A stretch of DNA of 64,000 nucleotides, from NCBI GenBank assembly GCA_004292515.1, contig RDXB01000028.1, forward strand, positions 42,177 through 106,176. The letters are read 5' to 3'. A program made the position numbers and the translations under genes. Position 1 is the first letter of the stretch. Every line of letters begins with the position of its first letter. Positions 49,267-59,362 of the stretch are shown one piece after another. Source of the DNA: Oscillatoriales cyanobacterium. Its GTDB lineage: Bacteria; Cyanobacteriota; Cyanobacteriia; CACIAM-69d. The notes beneath the pieces are model-generated. The model saw nothing but the letters and a program-made list of their open reading frames with translations, was not told where the DNA came from and did no database searches.

Positions 49267-49752
49267 ATGCAAGACGCAATTACCTCCGTCATCAACTCCT
49301 CCGACGTTCAGGGCAAGTACCTCGATTCCAGCGCCCTGGATAAGCTGAAAACCTACTTTGCCACTGGCGAACTGCGCGTGCGCGCTGCCAACGCGATCGG
49401 TGCAAATGCTGCCACGATCGTCAAAGAAGCTGTTGCTAAGTCGCTGTTGTACTCCGATGTGACCCGTCCCGGCGGCAACATGTACACCACCCGTCGCTAT
49501 GCCGCTTGCATCCGCGACCTCGACTACTACCTCCGCTACGCCACCTACGCAATGCTGGCTGGCGATCCTTCGATCCTCGATGAGCGCGTGCTCAACGGTC
49601 TGAAGGAAACCTACAACTCGCTGGGCGTGCCCATCGGCACCACCGTGCAAGCTATCCAAGCCATGAAGGAAGTGACCGCCGGTTTGGTGGGCAGCGACGC
49701 TGGTAAGGAAATGGGCGTGTACTTCGACTACATCTCCTCGGGCTTGAGCTAA
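49267..49752 (+). CDS. apcB: Allophycocyanin beta subunit
   Basis: ApcB (161 residues). Cys81 ([19 protein letters not shown]) binds the bilin and Asn71 (PGGNMYTT) is the residue methylated in this family. It starts 86 bases after apcA, in the same operon. Confidence 0.98.
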   Translation: MQDAITSVINSSDVQGKYLDSSALDKLKTYFATGELRVRAANAIGANAATIVKEAVAKSLLYSDVTRPGGNMYTTRRYAACIRDLDYYLRYATYAMLAGDPSILDERVLNGLKETYNSLGVPIGTTVQAIQAMKEVTAGLVGSDAGKEMGVYFDYISSGLS

Positions 49753-50004
49753 ACAAAACACCGGCTTGGCTGACTTTTGGCTCAGAAGGTTGATGGTTGT
49801 GGTTCTCCTGCTGGGCTGAGATGAGTGAAGCCGCGAGGTCTGGGATGTTGCTGTTATTCAAAGTTGCATAGGCTCTGCTCTGGCGTTGTCTGGCTAACTT
49901 TGGCTCAATAGCACGACTCAGACCTCGTTGTTTAAGCCAGTGGTTTCAGAATTTGGCTCGAGTACCTGTCAGATTGATTGTTGAAGTCACGAGGGTTTCT
50001 CACC

Positions 50005-50208
50005 ATGCGAATGTTTAAAATTACGGCTTGCGTGCCGAGTCAAACTCGGATTCGGACGCAACGCGAACTGCAAAACACCTTTTTCACGAAACTGGTTCCT
50101 TACGAGAACTGGTTTAAAGAGCAGCAGCGCATCCAAAAAATGGGCGGCAAGATCGTGAAGGTTGAGCTAGCTACGGGTCGCCCTGGCCTGAATACGGGGT
50201 TGATGTAA
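50005..50208 (+). CDS. apcC: Allophycocyanin-associated core linker (small)
   Basis: ApcC (67 residues), a CpcD-type linker that caps core cylinders. The sequence MFKITACVPSQTRIRTQRE and VKVELATGRPGLNTGLM is typical. GAGGG precedes the ATG at 50005. The 252-base gap from apcB suggests partial termination, in line with the lower amount of ApcC in phycobilisomes, though no clear terminator is visible. Confidence 0.97.
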   Translation: MRMFKITACVPSQTRIRTQRELQNTFFTKLVPYENWFKEQQRIQKMGGKIVKVELATGRPGLNTGLM

Positions 50209-50764
50209 GTTACGACTGGGACGATCGCGTGCATCCATGGAGATGTGATCTTGCGGTGGTTCCCGTTGAGTGCATTGATTCAGTGTGTTGCACAGTCGCG
50301 AGTTACAAGCGAGTCTGCCTACGGGTAGCTGAGGCTTGTGGCTCGCGTATTGTTTCTAGCCACTTTGTCTATTGTTTAATGGTGATTGGACGCTGGGTTC
50401 GTGGGCGATCGCAACTGATACCAATTTTGTGAATTGACGCTACGCAAGATCTAGAGCCAGTCAGGATTCCAGGTCAGCATTTGTAGCATTGGCAATCGAA
50501 ATTGGTATGAACTATCCAAAGCCTAGATGATGAACGGGGGATGGTCTATCAGGATATGTCGCCTTTGAAGCTCCCCACCGTGAAACTAAAATTCCTGCAA
50601 AAACGATTTCCTACAAACAATTTTCTACAAGAGCGATTCAGTTTAGATTGCGAGTTGATAATCAGCATCTTTAGAACGTCTTCAGAGCGTCTTTAGAGCA
50701 CAGTTAGTCTGCATTGGGTCCCTCAAACACGCAATAACCGAACAAGCACAACCCTAGTGTGTTG
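50209..50764. other. Intergenic region with a MITE-like element
   Basis: No gene is supported; a 67-codon frame at 50229-50432 has no coding character. The inverted-repeat element at 50418-50508 is listed separately. A/T-richer sequence at 50580-50700, with repeated CTACAA and TTTAGA words, should contain the ftsW promoter. Confidence 0.5.
50418..50508. repeat. Short inverted-repeat element, MITE-like
   Basis: ATACCAATTT (50418-50427) and its exact complement AAATTGGTAT (50499-50508) bound a 91-base segment without coding content. GATACCAATTT-type ends are widespread on small non-autonomous elements in cyanobacteria. No clear target duplication is seen. Confidence 0.55.
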
Positions 50765-51961
50765 ATGGCACAACGAGTTCGATCGAACACAACTCCTTTG
50801 TGGGAACGGCTGCGGGCGACCTTTCGCTGGTCAACGGTAGGGTGGGCTGATGAGGCCCGTTGGCTACGTTGGTTGACCCTGCTGTGGTTATTTGTGGGGT
50901 TGTTAGTGTTGCTTTCAGCTTCCTATGCAAGCGCGGCTGCCACCGAGGGCGATGGTTGGTATTACTGTAAGCGCCAGTTAATTTGGATTGCTGTCGGTCT
51001 AGTAGGATTTCAGGCAGCGGTGGTGCTGCCGTTGCGCTACGTGCTGGGAATTGCCCATTGGGGACTCCTCACAACCTTGGTCTTGATGTGGTCGTTGTTG
51101 ATCCCGGGGCTGGGGCGATCGGCCAATGGGGCAGTGCGCTGGATTGAGATTGCTGCGTTGCCTATTCAACCGTCGGAGCTGCTCAAGCCGTTTTTGGTGC
51201 TGCAAAGCGCGCGCATTTTGGGTCAGTGGGAACGGTTGGACGATCGCCACCGCTGGTTTTGGCTAGGAACGGTGGGCGCGGTGTTGTTGGGTATTTTGTT
51301 GCAACCCAACCTCAGCACAGCGGCCGTTTGCGGGATGACCATTTGGCTCTTGGCTTTAGCTGCTGGCTTGCCTTATGCCTATTTGTTGGGAACCGCAGGG
51401 GGTGGCCTGCTACTGGGTTTGATCAGCATCAGCCTGCGGGAGTATCAGCAGCGGCGGATTGCATCATTTTTAAACCCTTGGGATGATCCGCTGGGCATTG
51501 GCTATCAGTTAGTACAAAGCTTGTTGGCGATCGGCTCAGGCGGCTGGTGGGGCCGAGGGTTTGGGTTTTCACAACAGAAATTGGCGAGCCTACCTATTCA
51601 GTTCACCGATTTTATTTTCTCGGTGTTCGCGGAGGAGTTTGGTTTTGTGGGCGCGCTGTTGCTGATTGGGCTGCTGGTGGTTTATGGTCTGCTGGGATTG
51701 CGGGTGGCCATTAAGGCGCGCGATCGCTCCCTCCGATTGGTAGCGGTCGGCTCGGTGGTGCTGTTGGTGGGGCAGGCCATGGTGAATATTGGCGTGGCGA
51801 CGGGGGTGCTACCAACTACCGGGCTGCCTTTCCCCCTGATTAGTTACGGTGGTAGCTCGGCGATCGCCAGTCTCTTTTTAGCAGGGCTCTTGGTACGAGT
51901 CGCCCGAGAAGCTAGTGCAGCGCCGGTTGTGTCGCTTGATCGCCGCCGATCCCGTTATTAA
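50765..51961 (+). CDS. ftsW: Cell-division peptidoglycan polymerase FtsW
   Basis: A SEDS-family protein of 398 residues with about ten membrane helices. It polymerises glycan strands at the division site with a partner penicillin-binding protein. Signatures: NGAVRWIEIAALPIQPSELLKP, and near the end TGLPFPLISYGGSS. FSVFAEEFGFVGALLLI is in the conserved periplasmic-loop region. The related RodA and SpoVE are alternatives, but the end motif fits FtsW. ATG at 50765 is preferred to the GTG at 50759. Confidence 0.9.
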   Translation: MAQRVRSNTTPLWERLRATFRWSTVGWADEARWLRWLTLLWLFVGLLVLLSASYASAAATEGDGWYYCKRQLIWIAVGLVGFQAAVVLPLRYVLGIAHWGLLTTLVLMWSLLIPGLGRSANGAVRWIEIAALPIQPSELLKPFLVLQSARILGQWERLDDRHRWFWLGTVGAVLLGILLQPNLSTAAVCGMTIWLLALAAGLPYAYLLGTAGGGLLLGLISISLREYQQRRIASFLNPWDDPLGIGYQLVQSLLAIGSGGWWGRGFGFSQQKLASLPIQFTDFIFSVFAEEFGFVGALLLIGLLVVYGLLGLRVAIKARDRSLRLVAVGSVVLLVGQAMVNIGVATGVLPTTGLPFPLISYGGSSAIASLFLAGLLVRVAREASAAPVVSLDRRRSRY

Positions 51962-52478
51962 CATACCCCCACGAAATTTAGAGGCAGGCTACCTGAGCAC
52001 AGCTCATTTGGGACGGCTTGAACTGGAAATAAACTCTACCAATCGTAATAGATCGGCATAAATCAGGTATAGATCGGTAGATTAGCCGCCCCAGCCCATG
52101 GCTCCGCGTTGGATCAACAAGCAACTACTCATATCCTTCAGCATGTTTATCTCACAATCAACGCATAATCTCTCTGCGATCACCTTTGCAATTACTACAT
52201 TATTACTATTTTTAAGGGCTAAAAACTAACAACTATAGTTCTAAGGACTAACGATTTCTTGCCCTTGGTATCAATGTTGTGTTGGTCATTGTCCATTTAT
52301 ACAGCCCATGCAGCACGGGTGATTAGCTCAGTAATCGCCACTCCCAAACTTCTCCTGCCTAAGCCTGTCAATCATCTAAGCCACTTCTGATTATTTCCTC
52401 ATCAGTTGACCCATCAGTTGACCCACAATCGGTCTACTTCACTCTTCCCTACTCCCTTTCGCCATTGGATTGCCATCC
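51962..52478. other. Intergenic region upstream of the hybrid kinase
   Basis: About 520 bases, A/T-rich from 52120 to 52260, with no supported gene. It has the small direct repeats ATCAGTTGACCC at about 52399-52421 and AGATCGG near 52048-52076. The kinase promoter should lie here. Confidence 0.5.
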
Positions 52479-55400
52479 ATGTCCTCTTCTCCCGAGCATG
52501 CTGCTAAGGCTGACATTCTAATTGTCGATGACTTACCCGATAATCTGCGGCTGCTGTCATCTATGCTTGAGGCTCATGGCTATCGGGTGCGCAAGGCCAT
52601 TAGCGGTCGTTTAGCCCTGAGTGCAGCTCGTCTTGCGGTTCCTGACTTGATTCTTTTGGATGCTTGCATGCCTGATTTGGATGGCTATGCTGTTTGTCGG
52701 CATCTCAAAGCAGACCCCCAGACTAGCCATATTCCTGTCATTTTTATTAGCGCTCTAGACCGTCCTGCCGACAAAGTTCATGCCTTTGAAGCCGGTGGGG
52801 TTGATTACATTACTAAGCCCTTTCAAGTTCAGGAAATCCTGTCACGGATTGATAGCCAACTGCGCCTATATGCCCTTCAAGAAGAGCTGCGATCGGCAAA
52901 CCGTTGCTTGACCGAACAAAATGAGCTGTTGCAAAAACAAATTGTGCAACGGCAACGGATGGAAATCGAGATTCGCCTGTTGCTGGCTGCATCCCAGGCG
53001 ATCGGGCGGGCTAATGATTTTGATGCATCACTGGAAGCTATCCTGCGCCTCACTTGTCAAACGATCAAATGGGACTGTGCCGAGGCTTGGGTGCCCAATA
53101 CCCACGGCACTGCTCTAGAGTGCAGCCCCAGTTGGTATGCGGCTGATCCGAGATTTCAGGCCTTTCGATCGGCAAGTGTGGCAATTCAATATCGATCGGG
53201 TGAAGGTCTGCCCGGGCGTGTTTGGGCCCAGCGCCAGGCTGAATGGATCGAAAATCTGAACCAACCCGGTGTGTTCTCTCGGGCCCACCTCGCCCTTGAG
53301 GTCGGTCTGCAATCGGCCTTTGCGATCCCCATCATCGATGGGGTGCAGGTGTTGGCTGTGTTGCTGTTCTTGCGCCGCCAGCCCTCCACCTACGACAGCA
53401 AGATCTTGAACTTGCTCGAAGCGGTTGGCACCCAAGCAGGGGCGTTGATGCAACGCAAGCAAGCCGAACAAGCCCTCCGTGATTTGGCGCGACGGGAGAC
53501 GGCGATCGCCCGCATCATCACGCGCATGCGTCAGTCGCTAGATCTCAATGAAATCTTTCTGGACACCACTGATGAACTGCGCCGGGCCCTGACTTGTCAT
53601 CGTGTGGCCATCTATCGCTTCAATGCAGACTGGAGCGGTCAATTCCTGGTGGAGTCCGTGGCGGAGGGCATCACGCCGCTCGTTGGGGCTGATGGCATGA
53701 CGGGTGATGTGGATGCTCTCAATCCCGCGTTTTGTCACAAAACCTGGCAGTTAACCCAAGGGGGCCCGTTTAATCTTGGGGCCAGCTACCTCAGCGCCAG
53801 TGATGTGACCCAGGCTGACTTAGCCGATAGCTGTATGGAGCTGCTCGATCGCCTCTCGGCTCGTGCTTTCATCTGTGCTCCTATCCACTGTGGGCGCGAA
53901 CTGTGGGGCGTGCTCAGTGCCTACCAAAACGACAAACCGAGGGCCTGGAGCGAATCAGACATCAAAATTTTGGTGCAAATTGGCGCGCAACTGGGCATTG
54001 CTGTCCAGCAAACTCAGTTGGTGCAGCAATTGCAACAGCAGTCGATGGAATTGCAACTAGCGAAGGAGCTGGCCGATTCTGCAAACCGGGCCAAGAGTCA
54101 GTTTTTGGCCAACATGAGCCACGAAATTCGCACACCGTTAAATGCCGCTCTGGGCACGACGGATTTGCTGTTGCAAACGCCACTCAATTTGGAGCAGCAG
54201 GATTTAGCCAAAATCCTGAAAACCAGTGGTGAACATTTGCTGTCACTGATCAATGACATTTTGGACTGGGCCAAGATCGAAGCGCGCGAGGTGCAACTGG
54301 AGTCCATTCCGTTCGATCTCAACCAATGCTTAGAAACCCTAGACAGCTTGCTGCGGCCCCAGGCCCAATCTAAGGGGTTGAGGTTGCTGACGTTGTTGGA
54401 TGGCAACGTGCCTTGGTTGATGGTGGGTGATCCAACCCGGCTGCATCAGATTTGCATCAACTTGGTTGGCAATGCGATTAAGTTTACCGATCGCGGTCAA
54501 GTGGTGTTTCAAACCTCCTTGGAGTCCCTGGGGGATTCGACGGTGGTGGTGCATTTTGAGGTGCGCGATTCGGGTGTGGGTGTGTTGCCAGAACACCGCC
54601 ACAAGCTGTTTCAGTCTTTTTCCCAGGTGGATGCGTCAACCACTCGCCGCTACGGGGGTACGGGGTTGGGGCTGGCCATCTGTCGCCAATTGGTGGAGCT
54701 GATGGGCGGCCAGATTGGCCATGTGGACAACCGACAAGGGGGCAGCACGTTCTGGTTTTCGGTACCCTTGCGGCGGCAGCGGGTGACGATCGGGGAGGTT
54801 GATCGCCGTCCAGATCTCAGTCGCCATCGGGTGATGTTAGTGGATTCGGAGCTGCGTCATCAGTTGTTGGTGCGATCGCGGGTGCGAGATTGGGGTGGCC
54901 GCATGGATATCCTGACGGGGGATGAGGCTTTGGCGGCGGGGCGAGCGGCTTTGGCGGCCAACGATCCCTACACCATCGCCCTGGTTAATCTGCGGGATTG
55001 GAATGTGTCGTCCTCGGTGCTGATGCGATCGTTACAAGCCGAGATGGCCTTGGCTGCTGTGCGTTGGATTCCGATTGTTGCACCTGAAACACGATCTCAG
55101 GGCGCACAGATGGTTGAAGTGGGTCTAGCCAGTCACTATCTGACCAGTCCCCTGCAAGTGTCCCAACTGCTCGAAGCCATGATGGTCGCTGTGTCCCGCC
55201 CGGCCAGCCCCGCCCCACCGGCAAATCGCGCTGGGGGATTGGCTCCCTTGGGTACTGATCGTCCATCGAGCCGGGGTTTGCATCCCTTTGTGCGGCCGGT
55301 TCATTGCAAAATTTTGGTGGTTGAAGACACGCCGCTTAACCAGCAGATTGCCCTGCGCCAACTCAAGAGCCTGGGCTGGGAAAATGTCACCTGTTCGGAT

Positions 55401-56105
55401 AATGGTCAGCAAGCGCTCGATCGCCTAATGCGTGAGCCTTTTGACCTGGTGTTGATGGATTGTCTGATGCCGGTGATGGATGGCTATGAAGCGGTGCGTC
55501 AGTTGCGATCGAGTCCGGGCCCCAATCGCGAGGTGACGGTGATTGCTATGACGGCCAACGCTCTGGCCGGGGCGAGGGAAGAATGCTTGGCCGTTGGCAT
55601 GAACGACTACATCAGCAAGCCGATTAGCCTGGCTGGGTTGGCCGCCGCGATCGACCGTTGGGCCGTGCAGATGAGTCGTCAGCGGGAGCGAGAAACAGCC
55701 GCCGCTGTGAGCGGTCATACCTCGTTTCACGTCCCGCTATTACCCAATACGCCACCGATTGATCGCGATCGACTGATGGAGATTTCCATGGGTGACCCCG
55801 AAATCGCCTGCGAAATCCTTAGCATTTTTGTAGATGGCATTCCCGAATACTTGGATGCCCTCGACCAAGCAATCATCAGCAACAATGCCCACGAAGTCTA
55901 CCGGCGCGCCCACCAAATTAAAGGAGCTGCCGCCAACGCAGGGGTGCTAGAGATGCCAGACTTAGCTCACCAACTGGAGTCCGATGCCCTGAAGGAGCAA
56001 TTGGATCGGGCCGAATCGATCGCCACCCAACTGCGGGCGGTCATGTTGCGTATTTGCACCTATGCCACCAGCTTTGATGGGTCGTTCATACAGGCTAATC
56101 GCTAG
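52479..56105 (+). CDS. Hybrid sensor histidine kinase (REC-GAF-GAF-HisKA-HATPase-pseudoREC-REC-Hpt)
   Basis: A soluble kinase of 1208 residues. N-terminal receiver: acidic pair in LIVDDLPDN, phospho-acceptor Asp61 in [16 protein letters not shown] 1: about 160-330. GAF 2, related to cyanobacteriochrome domains: about 360-520, with Cys452 one position after the usual chromophore Cys. His[17 protein letters not shown], phospho-acceptor His548. HATPase: [28 protein letters not shown] middle receiver has Asn837 in place of Asp and lacks the acidic pair, so it cannot be phosphorylated. A normal receiver has Asp994 ([13 protein letters not shown]). The C-terminal Hpt has His1145 ([15 protein letters not shown]). 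The chain allows a complete phosphorelay that should exit to an unknown regulator. Start at ATG 52479, not the TTG at 52470. Confidence 0.93.
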   Translation: MSSSPEHAAKADILIVDDLPDNLRLLSSMLEAHGYRVRKAISGRLALSAARLAVPDLILLDACMPDLDGYAVCRHLKADPQTSHIPVIFISALDRPADKVHAFEAGGVDYITKPFQVQEILSRIDSQLRLYALQEELRSANRCLTEQNELLQKQIVQRQRMEIEIRLLLAASQAIGRANDFDASLEAILRLTCQTIKWDCAEAWVPNTHGTALECSPSWYAADPRFQAFRSASVAIQYRSGEGLPGRVWAQRQAEWIENLNQPGVFSRAHLALEVGLQSAFAIPIIDGVQVLAVLLFLRRQPSTYDSKILNLLEAVGTQAGALMQRKQAEQALRDLARRETAIARIITRMRQSLDLNEIFLDTTDELRRALTCHRVAIYRFNADWSGQFLVESVAEGITPLVGADGMTGDVDALNPAFCHKTWQLTQGGPFNLGASYLSASDVTQADLADSCMELLDRLSARAFICAPIHCGRELWGVLSAYQNDKPRAWSESDIKILVQIGAQLGIAVQQTQLVQQLQQQSMELQLAKELADSANRAKSQFLANMSHEIRTPLNAALGTTDLLLQTPLNLEQQDLAKILKTSGEHLLSLINDILDWAKIEAREVQLESIPFDLNQCLETLDSLLRPQAQSKGLRLLTLLDGNVPWLMVGDPTRLHQICINLVGNAIKFTDRGQVVFQTSLESLGDSTVVVHFEVRDSGVGVLPEHRHKLFQSFSQVDASTTRRYGGTGLGLAICRQLVELMGGQIGHVDNRQGGSTFWFSVPLRRQRVTIGEVDRRPDLSRHRVMLVDSELRHQLLVRSRVRDWGGRMDILTGDEALAAGRAALAANDPYTIALVNLRDWNVSSSVLMRSLQAEMALAAVRWIPIVAPETRSQGAQMVEVGLASHYLTSPLQVSQLLEAMMVAVSRPASPAPPANRAGGLAPLGTDRPSSRGLHPFVRPVHCKILVVEDTPLNQQIALRQLKSLGWENVTCSDNGQQALDRLMREPFDLVLMDCLMPVMDGYEAVRQLRSSPGPNREVTVIAMTANALAGAREECLAVGMNDYISKPISLAGLAAAIDRWAVQMSRQRERETAAAVSGHTSFHVPLLPNTPPIDRDRLMEISMGDPEIACEILSIFVDGIPEYLDALDQAIISNNAHEVYRRAHQIKGAAANAGVLEMPDLAHQLESDALKEQLDRAESIATQLRAVMLRICTYATSFDGSFIQANR

Positions 56106-56160
56106 TTTCAGAAGCGACCCACCTTGACGAGATTGTGGGGAGCAAGGGGCTGAGAGACTG

Positions 56161-56231
56161 TTGTCAAATTGCCTGAAACCATGATGCCAGCGTTACGCAG
56201 TTGTTGGGCAGCAAGGGGCTTCAGCCCCTTG
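56161..56231. repeat. Palindromic dispersed element, copy B
   Basis: TTGTCAAATTGCC (56161-56173) and the palindrome CAAGGGGCT-TC-AGCCCCTTG (56212-56231) match the 25.3 kb element in inverted orientation. A half palindrome GCAAGGGGCTGA lies just upstream near 56141-56152. It also sits at the end of the kinase gene, in terminator position. Confidence 0.75.
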
Positions 56232-56289
56232 TTACGACCAGTGGGATATGGAAAAAATCATTGGGGCATGGAAAAAATGACGACAGACC

Positions 56290-57009
56290 CTAGTACCGAA
56301 TTTGCAAAGTGACTGTTGCTTGCACCGTTTGTTCGCCGGCCACAACCGGCGTTTCAGCCGCCACATTGGCCACACCGCGCATCATTGGGGCAGGCATGGG
56401 CATAGCCGCGCCTTCAACCTGAATTCCAATAATCTCTTGGCGGCTCAGACCCAAGGCCGCCAGCACTGCGTCGGCTTGGGCTTGGGCATCACGGGTGGCG
56501 GCTGCCAAGGCTCGATTGCGGGCGATGTTACTGGTGGACTCATCAATGGTGAATTGCACCCCGTCCACCCGCGTGGCTCCTACCTTCACCGCCGCATCCA
56601 TCAGAGCGCCCGCTTCCGCCGCTGACACCTCAAAACTAACCGTGTTGGTGGCCATGAAGCCGATCGGCTTGGAGTTGTTGTCGTAGTAGGGGCTGAGATA
56701 AACCCCGGTGGTTTGCAACTTTTGCACGTTGCGGGTCTTGAGTAAATTGACCACGGCGCTGGCCCGTTTGGCCATTTCTGCTTGGGCCGCTTCGGCCGTG
56801 TTGGCGCGGGCTTCCACACCCAAGGTGACCCGGGCTGTGCTGGCCGTCAGGATTTCGGAACCGCGCCCGGTCACGGACAAAATGCGGTTCATGCGTTCTT
56901 GGGCTTGGGCGGGGAGGGCAGCGGCGGCCGCCAAGACCAGGCCCAGCCCGATCGCCCCTAAACGTAAACCAAGTCGAGATTTGGAAGAGGTCGCAGGGGT
57001 GCTGGTCAT
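56290..57009 (-). CDS. SIMPL-domain (DUF541) exported protein
   Basis: A protein of 239 residues. The signal peptide (about 1-37) ends in LPAQAQE. The SIMPL domain starts with ILSVTGRGSEILTASTARV and includes YLSPYYDNNSKPIGFMATN and RNRALAAATRDAQAQADAVL. Related proteins are periplasmic, form ring oligomers and are linked with oxidative-stress tolerance, but the activity is unknown. ATG at 57009 with GGAG upstream. It lies 28 bases after the pentapeptide gene and probably shares its transcript. Confidence 0.88.
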   Translation of the reverse strand: MTSTPATSSKSRLGLRLGAIGLGLVLAAAAALPAQAQERMNRILSVTGRGSEILTASTARVTLGVEARANTAEAAQAEMAKRASAVVNLLKTRNVQKLQTTGVYLSPYYDNNSKPIGFMATNTVSFEVSAAEAGALMDAAVKVGATRVDGVQFTIDESTSNIARNRALAAATRDAQAQADAVLAALGLSRQEIIGIQVEGAAMPMPAPMMRGVANVAAETPVVAGEQTVQATVTLQIRY

Positions 57010-57037
57010 AGCAACTCCAGGGATGGGGTTCGAGGGG

Positions 57038-57553
57038 TTATTCGTCCCCGCCAATCCCGATCGCCGTGTCGTTAAGCGTGGCACCAGTGAGGGTCAAGTC
57101 CAGCATCGATGCGCCCGTAACATCCACGTCGTTGAGGGTGGCGGCTGTTAGGTTTACTCGATCGAGCTTTGCTTGGGTCAGGACGGCATTGGTCAGGAAT
57201 GTGCCGGTTAAATTAGCGTCAGTCAGATCTGCCCCGGTCAAATCGGCCCCTTCCAAGTTGGCGTTGGTCAGGTTTGTACCCCGCAGGTTCGCGCCCCGCA
57301 GATCCGCTCCGATCAGGTGAGCATCACGTAGATTTTGACCGGACAGATCAGCCCCGGAGAGGTTGCAACCGCCACATAGACCTGTCTCCAAAAGCTGCTG
57401 CTGATCGGCCGGTGAATTGGCCCAACCGGGCAAGCCGATCGCCCCGACCATCGCCACAGCCAGGGCGATCGCACCACCACAGCGTCCTAGCCGATATCCG
57501 AGATATTCAAGATGTCCGAGATGTCCTAACCAACGTCCCCGTTGAACCGCCAT
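57038..57553 (-). CDS. Exported pentapeptide-repeat protein
   Basis: This 171-residue protein has a basic then hydrophobic export segment (about 20-45, ending GWANS), LLETGLCGGCNLSGADLSGQ, then about twenty pentapeptides of ANLxG/ADLTG type to residue 160. The segment LLET(x)xCxxC(N/D)LSGADLSG is almost identical to that of the protein at 61108-61839. GGGAGGAGG upstream of the ATG at 57553 is a strong ribosome binding site. Lumenal or periplasmic location is inferred. Confidence 0.87.
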   Translation of the reverse strand: MAVQRGRWLGHLGHLEYLGYRLGRCGGAIALAVAMVGAIGLPGWANSPADQQQLLETGLCGGCNLSGADLSGQNLRDAHLIGADLRGANLRGTNLTNANLEGADLTGADLTDANLTGTFLTNAVLTQAKLDRVNLTAATLNDVDVTGASMLDLTLTGATLNDTAIGIGGDE

Positions 57554-57669
57554 GACACAACCTCCTCCCAAGGATCGATCGGGCGAATATTGACCCGTCT
57601 CTGGCCCCACTTTGGGCCACTTCGAGCCTAACGCGATCCCCTGGAAGGCGGGGCGATCGGAGACGAATC

Positions 57670-59097
57670 TTACGATTGGCCAGCGCTGGCGGAGGCTGAT
57701 GGGGCGGGGCGATCGGCAACTGGGCGCAACTGGGCGATCGCCTCCAGCATTTCCCGCTCAAAGGCCACCTGGGCCCGGTTGGTGCGGCCACCCACGTAGA
57801 GCGATCGCCCCTCTTGCAGCAGCCAAATTTGCGAGTGGGAAAAATAGCTCATCACCACCCCCACCATCAGCAACCCAAAGCCCAGATAGACGATCGGAAT
57901 GCTGGGATCGGCTTTGATTTGCAAACCGGTGCTGCCGATCAACTCATCAACCGCTAAGGTGAGGGTGCGATCGCCCAGGGTAATGGGGGTCGATCGGCCC
58001 ACCCTTGTCGTAGCGATCGGGCGGCCTTTCGCGTCATAAATCAGCACCGCCCCCTGCAAGTCCCGCGTCAACAGGGACACACCTTCGCTCATATCGGGTT
58101 TGGTGGGCACCCAAGTCCCCCAAATTCGGCCGCCCGCCCCCGGCAAATCCAGTTTGCCCATCGGGAGTTGGATCTTGGGGCTGTTGTTGATGCGAACTCG
58201 CACCGCCGCAATTCCCCAATCAGTTTGGTACATGGTCACGCCCCGATAGCGCAGGGGCTTGTTCACGTAAATCGTTTGGCGATCGCGCTCTTCGCCCCCT
58301 TGGTCAATCACCGACAAATCCGAATAGAACTGGTCAATGTTGCCATCGGGTAAATATTCAATCCAAAACCGATTGACCTTCACCGACCAATCGCGCGGCA
58401 CATTGCCCGCCGCCAACGGCCCCCCGTCAATAATGTTTTGCACCTGAAAGGTTTGACCGCTGGGCACGAGTTCCTGGGCAATGAACCCCGTCAAGGCCCC
58501 CACGATCGCCCCCGCCAACACAATCAACATACCCGCATGGACAATAATCGGCCCGATCCGCCCAGCAATTCCCTTGCGCGCGTAGAGGGCAGCCCCATCC
58601 GCAAACACTCGGTAGCCCCGAGTTTTCAACCAGGGCATTGCTGAGGCGATCGGCTCCGAACTCGTTTCGGGCAAATCCAACCGCGCACTCAAGGCCAACT
58701 TTTCAAACTGGCGCGGCAGGCGGTAATAGCTCCAGTTACGCGCCGCCTTCAGGGCCGGCCACTGGCGCGTAAAGGTACAAGCCGCCAAGCTTGAGCCAAA
58801 CAACACCAACAATCCCAAGTACCACCAAGTGCGATAGACCGCATCCAACCCGAGGATCAGCAACACTTTCCAACTCAGAAAGCCAAACAGCGCCGGATCT
58901 TCTGGGTAGTTGGCCTGATAAAACTCGATCGACTGGCCCTGCTCAATCACGGTTCCGGCAATGCTGGCCACCGCAATCACCAACAACAGCACGATCGCCA
59001 ACCGTAGATCCGCCACCACCCGCAATAGCGCCCGACTCCAAGCAGGCCCCACTGCCCCCAAGGGTTGCGTTGCCTTCATTCCATCATTTGCATCCAT
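57670..59097 (-). CDS. ccs1: Cytochrome c biogenesis protein Ccs1 (ResB family)
   Basis: Ccs1 (475 residues) is part of the System II heme-delivery complex that attaches heme to c-type cytochromes on the lumenal side. Three membrane helices lie near 24-45 ([20 protein letters not shown]), 80-100 and 170-200 ([15 protein letters not shown], with a conserved His). A large lumenal domain follows, then a fourth helix near 420-440 ([19 protein letters not shown]) with SHSQIW after it, a conserved His-bearing element. Its partner CcsA is not in the window; ccdA is the next gene upstream. Confidence 0.95.
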   Translation of the reverse strand: MDANDGMKATQPLGAVGPAWSRALLRVVADLRLAIVLLLVIAVASIAGTVIEQGQSIEFYQANYPEDPALFGFLSWKVLLILGLDAVYRTWWYLGLLVLFGSSLAACTFTRQWPALKAARNWSYYRLPRQFEKLALSARLDLPETSSEPIASAMPWLKTRGYRVFADGAALYARKGIAGRIGPIIVHAGMLIVLAGAIVGALTGFIAQELVPSGQTFQVQNIIDGGPLAAGNVPRDWSVKVNRFWIEYLPDGNIDQFYSDLSVIDQGGEERDRQTIYVNKPLRYRGVTMYQTDWGIAAVRVRINNSPKIQLPMGKLDLPGAGGRIWGTWVPTKPDMSEGVSLLTRDLQGAVLIYDAKGRPIATTRVGRSTPITLGDRTLTLAVDELIGSTGLQIKADPSIPIVYLGFGLLMVGVVMSYFSHSQIWLLQEGRSLYVGGRTNRAQVAFEREMLEAIAQLRPVADRPAPSASASAGQS

Positions 59098-59168
59098 AAA
59101 GCCCTATCCCTAATCTCAATCCCGCGCTGTCCCAAGAGTCTGCGTCAGTAAAATTGCGTCAACAAGAT

Positions 59169-59270
59169 AAATTACGTTGACCAAATTACGTTGACCAAAT
59201 TCTGTATCTGTTGACCAAATTGCGTTGACCAAATTCTGTATCTGTTGACCAAATTCTGTATCTAAAGACC
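59169..59270. repeat. Tandem array of GTTGACCAAATT units
   Basis: About seven copies of (A/T)C(G/T)(T)TGACCAAATT in the ccdA-ccs1 gap, in two lengths: 12 bases, and 20-24 bases where CTGTATCT is inserted. The longer unit TTGACCAAATTCTGTATCTG repeats three times at 59210-59262. TTGACC words resemble -35 boxes, so promoter effects are possible. Confidence 0.85.
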
Positions 59271-59362
59271 GAAAGGATTAAAAGATTAAGGGTCAACCCA
59301 GGTCAAAGGCTGATGCCCTTGCTGATGATTGGATTCCCTTTCAGTATCCGGTCTGCACGGCC

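Noticed and set aside
59169..59270. CRISPR array
   Set aside because: The units are 12-24 bases with no unique spacers between them, so this is a simple tandem repeat. The same holds for the arrays at 27298 and 33557.
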